A DNA stretch of 64,000 bases, from assembly GCF_030127105.1 (NCBI RefSeq), contig NZ_CP126161.1, positions 1,488,001 to 1,552,000 of the forward strand, written 5' to 3'. The stretch comes from Haloarcula pelagica. GTDB lineage: Archaea; Halobacteriota; Halobacteria; Halobacteriales; Haloarculaceae. Within the stretch, counting starts at the first letter, position 1, and each line of letters opens with the position of its first letter. The notes below the pieces were generated by a model, which saw nothing but the letters and a program-made list of their open reading frames with translations, had not been told where the DNA came from and made no database searches. Shown one piece after another: positions 46,659 to 55,261 of the stretch. The position numbers and the translations under genes are program-made.

Positions 46659-46700
46659 ACGGTCGACAGTTCTTTGGTGTGACCACACATACCACGGCGC

Positions 46701-47000
46701 ATGTCGACCGACACACCCGGCAACCCCGCCGCGCGCGAACTGGGCTATTGCCCGTGTTGTGGGTACAAGACGCTCCCCGAGGGCCAGCCCGGCTCGTACG
46801 AGGTCTGTCCGGTCTGTCACTGGCTCGACGATCCGTTGCAGTTCAGCGATGAGGAGTACGTCAGCGACACCAACCACGTCTCGCTGTCGACCGCCCGCGA
46901 GAACTTCCGCGAACACGGGGCGTGTACGCCCGAGGCCGTCGCGGACTGCGAAGCGCCCGACGGACAGCCCAGAGACCCCAACTGGCCGTACGACGGCTGA
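46701..47000 (+). CDS. CPCC-type cysteine-rich protein
   Basis: 99 residues with YCPCCGYKTLPEGQPGSYEVCPVCHW, the CPCC zinc-binding domain. The C-terminal part (VSLSTARENFREHGAC) is typical of the family. Function unknown. Confidence 0.8.
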   Translation: MSTDTPGNPAARELGYCPCCGYKTLPEGQPGSYEVCPVCHWLDDPLQFSDEEYVSDTNHVSLSTARENFREHGACTPEAVADCEAPDGQPRDPNWPYDG

Positions 47001-47012
47001 CACCGCAGCGTA

Positions 47013-47867
47013 TCAGCCGGCCAGCGAGATATCGAGGTACAACATCACGATCACGCCGACCATCAGCCCGAGCGTCGCCACCCGCTCGTGGCCGCTCGTG
47101 TGGGTCTCGGGGATGATCTCGTCGGAGATGACAAACAGCATCGCGCCGGCGGCAAACCCCATCGCGTAGGGGAGAAGCGGTTCGACGAAACTGACGGCGA
47201 CGGCACCAAGCACCGCCAGCGGAATCTCGACGACGCCCGCTCGAACGCCGGCAAAGACCGCGTAGGCCCGCCGGTCGAGGCCGGCGTTGATCGCCGCGAC
47301 CGACACCGCCAGCCCCTCGGGGATGTTCTGGATACCGATGGCGAGCATCAGCGAGAGGGCGCTGCCGAGTCTGGCCGGATCGCCGCCGGCGGCGCCGAAG
47401 CCGACGCCGACCGCCAACCCTTCGGGCATGTTGTGGAGCGTGATCGCGAGGACGAACAGGACGACGCCGGCCAGGCGCTCGTCGACGACCGGGACCGACT
47501 CGCTCGGTTCGGCGGCGTCGGTCCGACGACTCCCGGTCAGGAGGTAGTGGGCGTGCGGGACGAGGCGATCGCCCTGGTCGAGAAATAGCGCGCCCAGGCC
47601 GACACCGATCAGCGTCGGGACCGGGTTCCCCGCGGAGTACTCCTCGATGCCCGGGATGATGAGACTCGTAAACGCCGCAGCGAGCATCACGCCGGCGGCA
47701 CCGCCAAGCGCCGTATCCATCGCCTGCTGGGAGGGGTTGCGCCAGACCAACACCAGCGACGCGCCCAGAAGGTTCAACGTGGCGATGACCACGCCGCCGA
47801 CGAGTCCCGCCAGGAGCGGGTCTGTGCCGACGATATCGGCGAACCACTCGACGAACCCGGACTGCAT
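47013..47867 (-). CDS. ZIP family metal transporter
   Basis: 284 residues with eight predicted helices. Helix 4 carries ITLHNMPEGLAVGVGFGAAGG and helix 5 IGIQNIPEGLAVSVAAINAGL, the two HNxPEG-type metal-binding motifs of ZIP proteins. The first helix starts LLAGLVGGVVIATLNLLGASLVL, and a His-containing loop (LVPHAHYLL) precedes helix 4. It imports divalent cations such as zinc; metal preference is not evident. Confidence 0.9.
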   Translation of the reverse strand: MQSGFVEWFADIVGTDPLLAGLVGGVVIATLNLLGASLVLVWRNPSQQAMDTALGGAAGVMLAAAFTSLIIPGIEEYSAGNPVPTLIGVGLGALFLDQGDRLVPHAHYLLTGSRRTDAAEPSESVPVVDERLAGVVLFVLAITLHNMPEGLAVGVGFGAAGGDPARLGSALSLMLAIGIQNIPEGLAVSVAAINAGLDRRAYAVFAGVRAGVVEIPLAVLGAVAVSFVEPLLPYAMGFAAGAMLFVISDEIIPETHTSGHERVATLGLMVGVIVMLYLDISLAG

Positions 47868-47955
47868 GTGTCCCTGGATGTGTTCCCACGGGGTTTGTAG
47901 CTACCGACGGTCGGTCTCGGAAGGCTTTTTTTCGCCGTCGGCGGAGAGTGGCGTG

Positions 47956-49272
47956 ATGGACCGTGGCATACGCAGTACCGCCCTGATCGTCGTCGGCCTC
48001 GTCCTCGTCCTCGGGACGGTCGCGGTCGGCGCCGCGACCGCCCCCGACACGAACGTCGGCGACGGCTCACAGCAGCAGACACTCGTCGGTTCCCAGGGAG
48101 GCGACACCGGCTGGCACGCCGACGGGAGCGTCTACCTGCTCACCGGCAGCGAGATCACCTGGCGAATCGACGACGCCGACAGCTACTTCGACGTGACACG
48201 ACTGCCGGACGGCCGGGTGATGGCTGGGTTCATGCACTCCGGGTACGAGGAGGGGTGTGCGCCCTACGACCCGCCCTGTACGAAGACCGGCTACCGGATC
48301 ATCGACCCCGACGCGGAGGGCGGCCCCGCAACCGTCGAGGAGTTCGCCTTCCCCGTCCGCTACGCCACGAACAGCGAGACCCACGATGTCGAGCGGCTCG
48401 ATTCGGGCGAGTATCTCCTCTCGGACATGGAACACGAGCGGATCTTCACCGTCCGGGACGGGGCGATCACCTGGCAGTGGAACGCCTCGGAGTTCTACGA
48501 CGCGCCCCCGGACGTGACCAGGCGTGACTGGCTCCACATCAACGATGTCGACGCGGTCAACGAGACACACTACCTCGTCTCCGTGCGCAACGCGAACCAG
48601 TTGGTCCTCGTCGAGCGCGGCGAAGGCGTCGTCGAGGTCGTCAACGAGGACGACGGCGGCAGCGACGACAGCTGTATGGTCAGAGACTCCCAGCTCAAAG
48701 ACTTCGACGGCGACGGCGACATCCGCTGTGGCGACCCCGCGGTGTTGAACCACCAGCACAACCCCCAGTGGCTCGGTCCCGACGCCGTCCTCGTCGCGGA
48801 CTCGGACAACGACCGCGTGGTCGAACTCCACAAGGTCGACGGCGAGTGGGAGCCCGCCTGGACGCTCTCGCGGGCCGGCGGCGTCCCGCTGCACTGGCCC
48901 CGTGACGCCGACCGCCTGGAGAACGGCAACACGCTCGTGACCGACACGCTGAACAAGCGCATCTTCGAGGTGACGCCCAACGGGACGGTCGTCTGGAGCC
49001 GTCAGACCCCCGACGACACGCCAATCGCTTACGAGGCCGAGCGGCTCCCCGAGGGCGAGCGCGTGGGCGCACAGCGCTACACCGCAGACGGCGACATCGA
49101 GGAGGCGGGCGGTGGCGGCGTGCCCGGGCTGTCGCTGCTGCTCGTGAGCCTGCAGTCGGTCGCCCCCTGGACGCCGTTCTGGTTCGGGGAGCTCCACCTC
49201 GGGCTGACACTGGTCGGTGTCGTCGCCGTCGTGGCCGGCGGCGCCGACCGGCTCCGAGGGTTGCGCCGGTAG
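47956..49272 (+). CDS. Membrane-anchored beta-propeller protein (arylsulfotransferase-like)
   Basis: 438 residues. An N-terminal hydrophobic segment (STALIVVGLVLVLGTVAVGA) is followed by a 6-blade-like repeat region (HDVERLDSGEYLLSDMEHERIFTV, DWLHINDVDAVNETHYLVSVRNANQLVLVE, HQHNPQWLGPDAVLVADSDNDRVVEL) resembling arylsulfotransferase ASST proteins, and a C-terminal helix (FGELHLGLTLVGVVAVVAGGADRL). The propeller would be outside the cell. Catalytic His residues for sulfotransfer are candidates, but activity is not certain. Confidence 0.7.
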   Translation: MDRGIRSTALIVVGLVLVLGTVAVGAATAPDTNVGDGSQQQTLVGSQGGDTGWHADGSVYLLTGSEITWRIDDADSYFDVTRLPDGRVMAGFMHSGYEEGCAPYDPPCTKTGYRIIDPDAEGGPATVEEFAFPVRYATNSETHDVERLDSGEYLLSDMEHERIFTVRDGAITWQWNASEFYDAPPDVTRRDWLHINDVDAVNETHYLVSVRNANQLVLVERGEGVVEVVNEDDGGSDDSCMVRDSQLKDFDGDGDIRCGDPAVLNHQHNPQWLGPDAVLVADSDNDRVVELHKVDGEWEPAWTLSRAGGVPLHWPRDADRLENGNTLVTDTLNKRIFEVTPNGTVVWSRQTPDDTPIAYEAERLPEGERVGAQRYTADGDIEEAGGGGVPGLSLLLVSLQSVAPWTPFWFGELHLGLTLVGVVAVVAGGADRLRGLRR

Positions 49273-49325
49273 CCCACGACGGCCCCAGAATCAGTGTGAT
49301 CCGGACGGCGATCGGGCGCCGGTTT

Positions 49326-49586
49326 TCACGGCCCCGCGGGCCCGATCTCGTCGCGAACGACGAGATAGAGGGCCCAGACGACGACGCCGCCGAAGAACCC
49401 ACCGAGGAACGCCCCGAAGAACGAGCCACTCGCCCACGCGAGCGCGTGGCTGCTGTTTCGATCGTTCGCGTCCCGGTAGATCAACGCGGAGACGATCAAC
49501 GGGACGACCAGTAGTATCCCGAAGATCAACAGGAGGATGACGATTTCGGCACCGCCTGGAACGCCTAGCTGGAGGGAGGGCAGCAT
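49326..49586 (-). CDS. Small two-helix membrane protein
   Basis: 86 residues, with two hydrophobic segments (EIVILLLIFGILLVVPLIVSALIY, GSFFGAFLGGFFGGVVVWALYLVV), separated by a hydrophilic loop DANDRNSSHA. Gly/Phe-rich second helix. Unknown function. Confidence 0.6.
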   Translation of the reverse strand: MLPSLQLGVPGGAEIVILLLIFGILLVVPLIVSALIYRDANDRNSSHALAWASGSFFGAFLGGFFGGVVVWALYLVVRDEIGPAGP

Positions 49587-49705
49587 ATCAGTATCTCGTC
49601 ACAACGGGAACAAAAACGTTCCTATCACCCAGAGGCGACGCGAGCGAGCCGGTCGGTCCGACCGCCCGGACGCGGGTTTTTGTCGACCGGCAGTGAGGTT
49701 GGGAC

Positions 49706-50575
49706 GTGCGCTGGCAACTCACCCCACCGGACTGGTCCGCCGTCGAACCGTACAGTCAACTGGTGTCGGACGTGGCGACGTTCGTCGCCGTCACGGTCGC
49801 GGTCACGCTGCTCGCGCGGCTGGTCGTCGTTCCGCTGGTCGTCCGGATCGTCCGGAGCCGAAACCGTAACAACCCGACGCTCGTCAGTGCGACGGAGACG
49901 TACCTCCAGGTCGCCGCCGTCGGCATTGCGGTGTTTCTCGGGCTCGTCGCCGCCGGGCAGGCGGGGTTCCTGTTGACCACCGACTCGGCGATCCTGGTCG
50001 CGGCCCTGACGTTCACGCTGGGCGTGGCCGGCCAGGAGGTCTTTGGCTCGCTGATCAGCGGGCTCTTCCTGGTCGCCGATCCCGACTTCAACGTCGGCGA
50101 CTGGATCGGCTGGCCCGGTGGCGAGGGTCACGTCGAGGCGGTCGACTTCCGCGTGACACGGATCAGGACGCCCAACAACGAGACGGTCACCGTCCCGAAC
50201 ACGGAACTGACGACAAACGCCCTGACCCGGCCGTTCGGCCGCGACAGCTACCGGGTCACGGAGGAGGCCGTCGTCGCCTACGACGAGGACACGGAGCAGG
50301 CGTTGCTCGAACTCCAGCAGGCGGCGACGAACCACGATCGAGTCATCGCGGACCCTCCGCCGACGACCCGGATCGTCGAACTCGGGCCGGACAACGTCAG
50401 GATCCGCGCCGAGTTCTGGATCGACGACCCCGCACGCGGCGATGTCGCCGACGTTGAGTCGGACTTCCGACGGCGCGTGAAACGGCGGTTCGACGAGGAG
50501 TCGATCACCCTGGGTCCGCCGGCCGGCCGGGAGCTGTCGGGCTCCGTGGCGGTCACCCGCGAGATCGAGGGGTGA
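49706..50575 (+). CDS. MscS family mechanosensitive ion channel
   Basis: 289 residues starting at GTG 49706. Three hydrophobic helices, the pore-lining TM3 (ILVAALTFTLGVAGQEVFGSLISGLFLV), and the beta domain DPDFNVGDWIGWPGGEGHVEAVDFRVTRIRTPNNETVTVPNTEL typical of MscS. It would release osmolytes on hypo-osmotic shock. Its stop abuts the convergent site-2 protease gene. Confidence 0.92.
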   Translation: MRWQLTPPDWSAVEPYSQLVSDVATFVAVTVAVTLLARLVVVPLVVRIVRSRNRNNPTLVSATETYLQVAAVGIAVFLGLVAAGQAGFLLTTDSAILVAALTFTLGVAGQEVFGSLISGLFLVADPDFNVGDWIGWPGGEGHVEAVDFRVTRIRTPNNETVTVPNTELTTNALTRPFGRDSYRVTEEAVVAYDEDTEQALLELQQAATNHDRVIADPPPTTRIVELGPDNVRIRAEFWIDDPARGDVADVESDFRRRVKRRFDEESITLGPPAGRELSGSVAVTREIEG

Positions 50576-50576
50576 C

Positions 50577-51713
50577 TCAGAACGGCCCGGACTCGCCGAC
50601 GAGCCGGCGCATCTCCATGGCCGAACTGAAGTCCTCCCGGGAGACGACGCGGGTTCCGGAGGGGCCGTCGACGAGCGCGGCACTGGCGCCGCCGGTGTCT
50701 AAGGCCACGAGCGCGTCGAACGCTTCCATCGTCTCCTCGAACCGCGGGAGGTCGGTTTCCATCAGGTCCGCGACGGTGTCGGCCTGCCGTTCGGCCTGCG
50801 AGAGCGCACGGAAGTCACGGACGGTGACGACACCGACGACTTCGCCACCGTCGGTGACGGTGAACTCGGTCGTGCGGTCGGCGAACATCCGGTCGACGAG
50901 TTCCTCGACGCGGGCGTCGGCCTCGATGGTCGCCGTCGCCGGCCGGGCCACGTCGCCGACAGTGAGCCCCGCCAGCAGGTCCGCCAGCGCGACCGTGCGG
51001 GACTCGCCGGTCGCGGCCCCGTAGATGAACAGCGCGAGCAGGAGCAAGAGCGGCGAGAAGGAGAGCACGCCCACGACGGCGAAGAGGACGGCGAAGCCGG
51101 TACCGATGCGGGCGGCGATCCGGGTCGCCGAGGCGTAGGGCCGGTTGCGAGCGAGCAAGGCCCGTAGGACGCGCCCGCCGTCCATCGGGAACGCCGGGAG
51201 CATGTTGAACACCGCCAGGACGACGTTCGTGACCGCCAGCCAGCCGACGACGAAGAGCGTCACAGTGGCGCTGGCCGGCAGGGCCAGCAGGGCGCCGTAG
51301 CAGGCCAGGCCGACGAGGATGCTCGTGATCGGGCCGGCGACGGCGATCCAGAACTCGCGGTTCCACTCCCGGGGCATGGTCTTGAAACTGGCCAGGCCAC
51401 CGAGGATCCACAGTGTGATCGATTCGGTCTCCAGGCCGTACCGCATCGCGGCGTAGGAGTGGCCCAGTTCGTGGAGGGCGACGCTGGCGAACAGCCCCAC
51501 CGCGGCCGCTGCGCCGATGAGCCACGGCGTCGAACCGGCCTGCAACCGGGCCAGATCCAGTTGTGTCCCGGAGAGCCCGGAGACGATCGCCGCATACACC
51601 TCGATCTGTGCGGTGCTTGAGATGAGCCAGGCCAGCACCGGCAGGAAGATCAGCAACGAGATGTTGACCTTGATCGGGATACCCCAGATCGTCGTGACGC
51701 GGAAGTTCCACAT
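50577..51713 (-). CDS. Site-2 protease family (M50) metalloprotease with CBS pair
   Basis: 378 residues. ALHELGHSYAAMRYGL (HExxH) and FNMLPAFPMDGGRVLRALLA (the NxxPxxPxDGG) are the two zinc-binding motifs of intramembrane site-2 proteases. The C-terminal third has a CBS domain pair (TATIEADARVEELVDRMF..., TVADLMETDLPRFEETM). Regulated intramembrane proteolysis is the family role; the substrate is unknown. Confidence 0.92.
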   Translation of the reverse strand: MWNFRVTTIWGIPIKVNISLLIFLPVLAWLISSTAQIEVYAAIVSGLSGTQLDLARLQAGSTPWLIGAAAAVGLFASVALHELGHSYAAMRYGLETESITLWILGGLASFKTMPREWNREFWIAVAGPITSILVGLACYGALLALPASATVTLFVVGWLAVTNVVLAVFNMLPAFPMDGGRVLRALLARNRPYASATRIAARIGTGFAVLFAVVGVLSFSPLLLLLALFIYGAATGESRTVALADLLAGLTVGDVARPATATIEADARVEELVDRMFADRTTEFTVTDGGEVVGVVTVRDFRALSQAERQADTVADLMETDLPRFEETMEAFDALVALDTGGASAALVDGPSGTRVVSREDFSSAMEMRRLVGESGPF

Positions 51714-51751
51714 GGACGCCAAGAGGGCGCCAGTGGTGTAATTATTTGTCC

Positions 51752-52105
51752 TTACACACCGGGGACGCCGACGACCTCGACGCCCAGCGAGAGCGTCCGG
51801 AGCAGGGCCAGCGCGAGCAACGAGGTCACCCACGCCACGAACGCGACGGCGCCCGCTTTCAGCCACCCGGCGTCGTACTGGACGTTGATGACGCCGACGT
51901 AGACGAGCAGGCCAACGACCGGACCCAAAAGCGGGAGCCAGCCGACGAACAGCGAGACGACCGCCCACGCGAACCAGGCGACAGCGGCGGTTATCAGCGC
52001 CTTACTGTAGCTGCTCGATCCGACGATCAGGGACGCGCCGACGTGGATCGCCAGCCCGCCGACGAGCAGGCCGACCACGAACGAGAGGGTGAGTCCGAGG
52101 ACCAT
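51752..52105 (-). CDS. Membrane protein of unknown function
   Basis: 117 residues with four hydrophobic segments (LTLSFVVGLLVGGLAIHVGA, ALITAAVAWFAWAVVSLFVGWLP, VVGLLVYVGVINVQYDAGWL, AVAFVAWVTSLLALALLRTL). The start at 52105 is chosen from the predicted first helix. No recognised domain. Confidence 0.6.
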   Translation of the reverse strand: MVLGLTLSFVVGLLVGGLAIHVGASLIVGSSSYSKALITAAVAWFAWAVVSLFVGWLPLLGPVVGLLVYVGVINVQYDAGWLKAGAVAFVAWVTSLLALALLRTLSLGVEVVGVPGV

Positions 52106-52187
52106 ACCGGAGGTAGGCCCCGCCGGTATAGGAACGTTCGGGCCGGGTGCAACACTTTTGTCGACCGAGTGTAACGTACCGTACGTC

Positions 52188-52694
52188 ATGGACCGAGCCC
52201 GGTTCCTCCCGGTCGGACTCGCCGCCGCGGGTCTGCTGACAGTCCTCGTCGGGATCCACACGGAGTTACTGCACGCCAGACCGATGTACGAGTTCACGAT
52301 CGACACGAGATGGGGACGGTCCCCTGGGCAGCCCCGCTTGCTCCACTCGCTCAACCACGAGGAGCGACTGCTCGCACGGCTGTCCGGCGTCGGGCTGGTC
52401 GGGGCGGCGCTGGCGACGCGGTGGCGCCAGGCGGCCGCGATCCCGGCGCTGATCGGTGGGATCGTCCTGTTCTATCCGATCCGTGCGGTCCTTCACCACC
52501 TCGGCGACCCCGCAAGCGGCATCTACACGGGCGTCCTCCCGATCGGTGACCCGGCCGGGCGGATCGTCTTCGGCGCCGAGCCGTACCTGCTCGTTCTGGG
52601 CGGGCTGTTGCTGGTCGCCGCGGGCGTCGCGGGCTGGCGGCTGTCCCCGGCAGTGAGGGAGAGCGGCGAGACCGACGGCACGGTCGCGAACTGA
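52188..52694 (+). CDS. Membrane protein of unknown function
   Basis: 168 residues with four or five hydrophobic segments (FLPVGLAAAGLLTVLVGIH, LSGVGLVGAALATRW, AAIPALIGGIVLFYPIRAVL, YLLVLGGLLLVAAGVAGWRL). Leaderless-like start, close to a TATA region at about 52150. The next gene is thiE, 45 bp downstream, but no link is evident. Confidence 0.6.
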   Translation: MDRARFLPVGLAAAGLLTVLVGIHTELLHARPMYEFTIDTRWGRSPGQPRLLHSLNHEERLLARLSGVGLVGAALATRWRQAAAIPALIGGIVLFYPIRAVLHHLGDPASGIYTGVLPIGDPAGRIVFGAEPYLLVLGGLLLVAAGVAGWRLSPAVRESGETDGTVAN

Positions 52695-52739
52695 GCCGCG
52701 AACGCAAGACTCAGCAGGCGGCGGCTTCGACACTCTGTC

Positions 52740-53384
52740 ATGGTCGACTGGGGCGTGTATCTGGTGACACAGGCGTCACTGTCCGCGGGCCGAACGACGA
52801 CAGCGATCGTCGAGGAAGCCATCGCGGGCGGTGTGGGCGTCGTCCAACTGCGCGAGAAGGACCGTTCGGCCCGCGAGCGCTACGAACTGGGGCGACGGCT
52901 CCGGACGCTGACCCGCGAGGCCGGCGTCACCTTCGTCGTCAACGACAGGGTCGACATCGCCCAGGCGGTCGACGCAGACGGCGTCCACCTGGGCGACTCG
53001 GACCTGCCGGTGCCGGTCGCCCGCGGACTGCTGGGCGAGGACGCCGTCGTCGGCCGGTCGGTCTCGTTCGTCGAGGACGCTCGCGAGGCCGAGCGGGCCG
53101 GCGCGGACTACCTGGGCGTGGGGGCGGTGTACGCCACCGGCTCGAAGGACGACATCGAAGACGACGAGTACGCCATCGGCACCGACCGCCTCGCCGAGAT
53201 CGCCACGGCCGTCGACATCCCGGTGGTCGGTATCGGCGGGATCACCGCCGACAACGCCGCCGACGTGGCCGCGGCGGGGGCCGACGGCGTGGCCGTCATC
53301 ACCGCCATCACGGGCGCCGAGGACCCACAGACGGCGACGCGGGAACTGGGAGCGGCCGTCGAACGGGGTCACGAGCGTCGGTAA
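52740..53384 (+). CDS. thiE: Thiamine phosphate synthase
   Basis: 214 residues, a TIM-barrel enzyme that joins HMP pyrophosphate and thiazole phosphate. LVTQASLSAGR, GVVQLREKDRSARER, FVVNDRVDIAQAVDADGVHLGDSDLPV, GRSVSFVEDAREAERAGADYLGVGAVYATGSKDD, and VVGIGGITADNAADVAAAGADGVAVITAI are the substrate loops and phosphate-binding GGI. No thiamine riboswitch is visible upstream. Confidence 0.93.
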   Translation: MVDWGVYLVTQASLSAGRTTTAIVEEAIAGGVGVVQLREKDRSARERYELGRRLRTLTREAGVTFVVNDRVDIAQAVDADGVHLGDSDLPVPVARGLLGEDAVVGRSVSFVEDAREAERAGADYLGVGAVYATGSKDDIEDDEYAIGTDRLAEIATAVDIPVVGIGGITADNAADVAAAGADGVAVITAITGAEDPQTATRELGAAVERGHERR

Positions 53385-53444
53385 CGCCGACTAGCCTGAT
53401 CGGAAGGGGACAGCTATATTTCCCGCCGTCTGTCATCGAGAAAT

Positions 53445-53951
53445 ATGCCCCTCGATAGACGGAGCGTCCTCGGGCTCGCCGGCGTGGCGGCCGCGAGTGC
53501 CGTCGCGGGCTGTAACGTCGTCGGTTCGGACGGGGCACCGTCGGCCGGCGGCTCCACGGAAACCGAGAACGGGCAGGACACCCCCGCGTCGGCGGCAACC
53601 GAGCGCTTCACCGTCCGCCTGCAGGGCCCCGAGACGGAGCAGGTGCTGTTTACCGGCGCGGCTATCGAGTCGGTCGGTCCCGTCGAACTCCGGCGGAACG
53701 CGCCGGGCTTCACCGTCACGCTCGCCGACACGGCCCGTCGGGACGTAGCCGAGACGTTCCGGTCGGCCGGCGTCACCGAGTCGCCGGGCGAGTTCGAACT
53801 GGTCCACGCCGAGGCAGACCGGCGCTACGACATCGCACCGGAACTGGCGACCGACATCGCGAACGGCGAGTGGGACGGCCGACTCAGGCTGACCTACGCG
53901 ACCGAGACGCGGGCCGAGCAAGCGCGACAGCGACTCGTCGGCGATGCGTGA
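53445..53951 (+). CDS. Tat-exported haloarchaeal lipoprotein
   Basis: 168 residues. LDRRSVLGLAGVAAASAVAGC combines a twin-Arg motif with a lipobox ending in Cys23. The rest is a small alpha/beta domain of two similar halves (LQGPETEQVLFTGAAIESVGPVELRRNAPGF). The name of the domain is not recognised. A TATA box (CTATATTT, near 53415) fits a leaderless start at 53445. Confidence 0.75.
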   Translation: MPLDRRSVLGLAGVAAASAVAGCNVVGSDGAPSAGGSTETENGQDTPASAATERFTVRLQGPETEQVLFTGAAIESVGPVELRRNAPGFTVTLADTARRDVAETFRSAGVTESPGEFELVHAEADRRYDIAPELATDIANGEWDGRLRLTYATETRAEQARQRLVGDA

Positions 53952-53960
53952 GCGTCGTCG

Positions 53961-54206
53961 TCAGGCCAGTCGCTCGCGCAGGTCGTCTTCCCGGACGACG
54001 TAGGTGAACGCGGGCGACCCGTCGACGAGGACGTGGGGGACTTTCTCGCCGTATTCGTCCTGTAGCTCGGGGTCCTCGTCAACATCGACCAGTTCCAGAT
54101 CGACCGCCGTCTCCGTCTCCGCGGCCACGCGTTCGATCGTGTCGATGGCTTCCTCACAGAGATCGCAGTTCTCGCGCGTGTAGACCGTGATCGCGGTGGC
54201 ACTCAT
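53961..54206 (-). CDS. Glutaredoxin/thioredoxin-like protein
   Basis: 81 residues with a thioredoxin fold: AITVYTRENCDLCEEAIDTIERV (CxxC, Cys-Asp-Leu-Cys, near residue 14), ending in KVPHVLVDGSPAFTYVV with the cis-Pro (VPH). A small redox carrier. Start at ATG 54206. Tail-to-tail with the lipoprotein gene. Confidence 0.85.
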   Translation of the reverse strand: MSATAITVYTRENCDLCEEAIDTIERVAAETETAVDLELVDVDEDPELQDEYGEKVPHVLVDGSPAFTYVVREDDLRERLA

Positions 54207-54279
54207 GGGCGACCGTAGGGGCTCGACGGGAAAAGGCAGTGGCGATGCCCTTCTGTAGGTCGAGCCACTAGCGGGGGTG

Positions 54280-55218
54280 ATGGGAGACTGGTCAGTCGCG
54301 GAGATGCCGTCGCTCGACGGGGATACCGTCGTGGTGACAGGCGCCAACAGTGGACTCGGCTTCGAGGGAACCAAAGCGTTCGCCCGCAAGGGCGCGACGG
54401 TCGTGATGGCCTGCCGGAGCGTCGACCGGGGCGAGGACGCCGCCGCGGAGATCCGGCGGTCGATCGCCGACGCCGACCTCGATGTCCGGCAGTGTGATCT
54501 GGCGTCGCTGTCCAGCGTCGCGGGGTTCACGGAGGGCGTCCGGGACGAGTACGGCGGCGTCGACATCCTCTGTAACAACGCCGGCGTGATGGCGATTCCC
54601 CGCCAGGAGACCGAGGACGGCTTCGAGACGCAACTGGGGGTGAACCACCTCGGACACTTCGCCCTGACCGCCCGCCTCTGGCCGGCGCTACGGGCCAGCG
54701 ACGGCGAGGCGCGGGTCGTCACCCAGTCCAGCGGCGCTCACGAGATGGGCGAGATGGACTTCTCGGATCTCATGTCCGAGCGTTCCTACGGGAGGTGGGC
54801 GGCCTACGGCCGGAGCAAACTGGCGAACCTCCTGTTCGCCTACGAACTCCAGGACCGGATCGACGACAACGGCGTCGACGATGTCCGCAGCGTGGCCTGC
54901 CATCCGGGGTACGCGGACACGAACCTCCAGTTCCGGGGGCCACAGGAGATGGGGTCGAACGTCCGACTGGCCGGGATGAAAGTCGCCAACGCACTGCTGG
55001 GGCAGTCCGCCAAGCAGGGTGCGTTGCCGATGCTGTACGCCGCGACGGCCGACGGGATCATCGGCGGCGAGTACGTCGGTCCAGACGGCCTGCTGGGGAT
55101 GCGCGGTGCCCCGGAGTTCCAGCAGTCAAACGAGGCCTCCCGGGACGAGGACGACGCCGCGGAGCTGTGGAGCGTCTCCGAGGAGCTGACCGGCGTCGAG
55201 TTCGACGTGAGCGCGTAG
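54280..55218 (+). CDS. Short-chain dehydrogenase/reductase
   Basis: 312 residues. TGANSGLG (about residues 20-27) binds NAD(P), CNNAGVM is the structural NNAG, and the catalytic YxxxK is YGRSKLAN. The family is close to retinol-dehydrogenase-like SDRs with a longer C-terminus. Substrate unknown. ATG 54280 is used, as a GTG three bases earlier gives no benefit. Confidence 0.88.
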   Translation: MGDWSVAEMPSLDGDTVVVTGANSGLGFEGTKAFARKGATVVMACRSVDRGEDAAAEIRRSIADADLDVRQCDLASLSSVAGFTEGVRDEYGGVDILCNNAGVMAIPRQETEDGFETQLGVNHLGHFALTARLWPALRASDGEARVVTQSSGAHEMGEMDFSDLMSERSYGRWAAYGRSKLANLLFAYELQDRIDDNGVDDVRSVACHPGYADTNLQFRGPQEMGSNVRLAGMKVANALLGQSAKQGALPMLYAATADGIIGGEYVGPDGLLGMRGAPEFQQSNEASRDEDDAAELWSVSEELTGVEFDVSA

Positions 55219-55261
55219 CCCCACGTTTTTACACCGCCCGTCGAGTACGGCCGCCCAGCCC

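Noticed and set aside
52600-52740. TPP riboswitch before thiE
   Set aside because: The 45-bp gap is too short and lacks the conserved CUGAGA core.
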